DNA of 41,789 bases from Planctomycetota bacterium (GTDB lineage: Bacteria > Planctomycetota > UBA1135 > UBA2386). Below are positions 41,701-41,789 of the stretch, piece after piece; the stretch's first letter is position 1, and each line of letters starts with the position of its first letter. A program made the translations under genes and the position numbers. The stretch is from NCBI GenBank assembly GCA_016795295.1, contig JAEUHP010000143.1:1-41789 (forward strand), read 5' to 3'. Under the pieces are notes generated by a model, which saw only the letters and a program-made list of their open reading frames with translations, did not search any database and had not been told where the DNA came from.

Positions 41701-41789
41701 CCCGGCACTGACCTACTTTCGCGCTAAGCACTATCATCGGCCCTGGCTGCTTGACTGCCGTGTTCGGAAAGGGAACGGGTATTTCCAGC
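41701..41789 (-). rRNA. rrf: 5S ribosomal RNA, 3' part (truncated at window edge)
   Basis: The minus-strand reading gives CCCGTTCCCTTTCCGAACACGG (in the 41753-41775 stretch), GAUAGUGCUU- and GAAAGUAGGUCAGUGCCGGG-type elements, the conserved loop B/C and helix regions of 5S rRNA. The 3' end is estimated near 41701 from the terminal stem; the 5' end is outside. It is the distal gene of an rRNA operon coming from the right. Confidence 0.9.

Overview
The window is GC-rich DNA, dense with genes on both strands. It probably comes from a Planctomycetota lineage. That is an inference from two kinds of evidence: secreted proteins with the Cys/Gly-centred C-terminal domain common in that phylum (the Kelch-type protein at 25568-26965 and the large secreted protein at 29401-31119), and many HEAT-repeat lipoproteins and secreted proteins of planctomycete style. 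Starts are ATG or GTG, Shine-Dalgarno sites are often weak or absent, and adjacent genes are repeatedly coupled by 4-nt ATGA or GTGA overlaps.

Layout, left to right. A truncated Rpn/DUF4351-type protein enters at the left edge. A leftward block (7140 to 388) holds two lipoproteins, DUF366, a YbhN/LPG-synthase-type flippase-like membrane protein, a PfkB sugar kinase and a PaaZ/BoxD-like aldehyde dehydrogenase. An inositol-monophosphatase family enzyme and a large secreted HEAT protein with a collagen-like linker follow on the plus strand. They end at a tandem 75-bp palindromic repeat that separates them from a leftward pair: a spermidine-synthase-like membrane protein and a lipoprotein with an alpha/beta-hydrolase-like region. 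Next comes a rightward dxr - rseP - UbiA-family cluster, in which RseP carries what look like four PDZ modules.

From 18 to 25.5 kb there are a coiled-coil/SHOCT-like protein, a small membrane-anchored protein, another secreted HEAT protein, a di-heme cytochrome c peroxidase lipoprotein, a YceF-type Maf pyrophosphatase and an octaheme c-type cytochrome. From 25.5 to 32.5 kb all genes run rightward: the secreted Kelch protein, glyS, a large secreted protein with a strong terminator, a thioredoxin-fold-like exported protein and a 34-residue lysine-rich microprotein.

The last 9 kb hold a leftward DUF971 plus unknown Rossmann-like protein pair. Divergent from it is mobA, followed by a tightly coupled DTW-domain / esterase / MBL-hydrolase cassette and an FGE-sulfatase-like exported protein. 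Two leftward genes come next: a two-TM sensor with a degenerate HD-GYP domain and a DUF3299 lipoprotein. At the right edge an intrinsic terminator and the 3' part of a 5S rRNA mark the end of a ribosomal RNA operon that lies beyond the window. No CRISPR array, insertion sequence, prophage or tRNA was seen. The clearest leads are the 75-bp repeat, the DTW/exonuclease-like fusion, the four-PDZ RseP, the degenerate HD-GYP sensor, the flippase/kinase/DUF366/lipoprotein operon and the unannotated microprotein.
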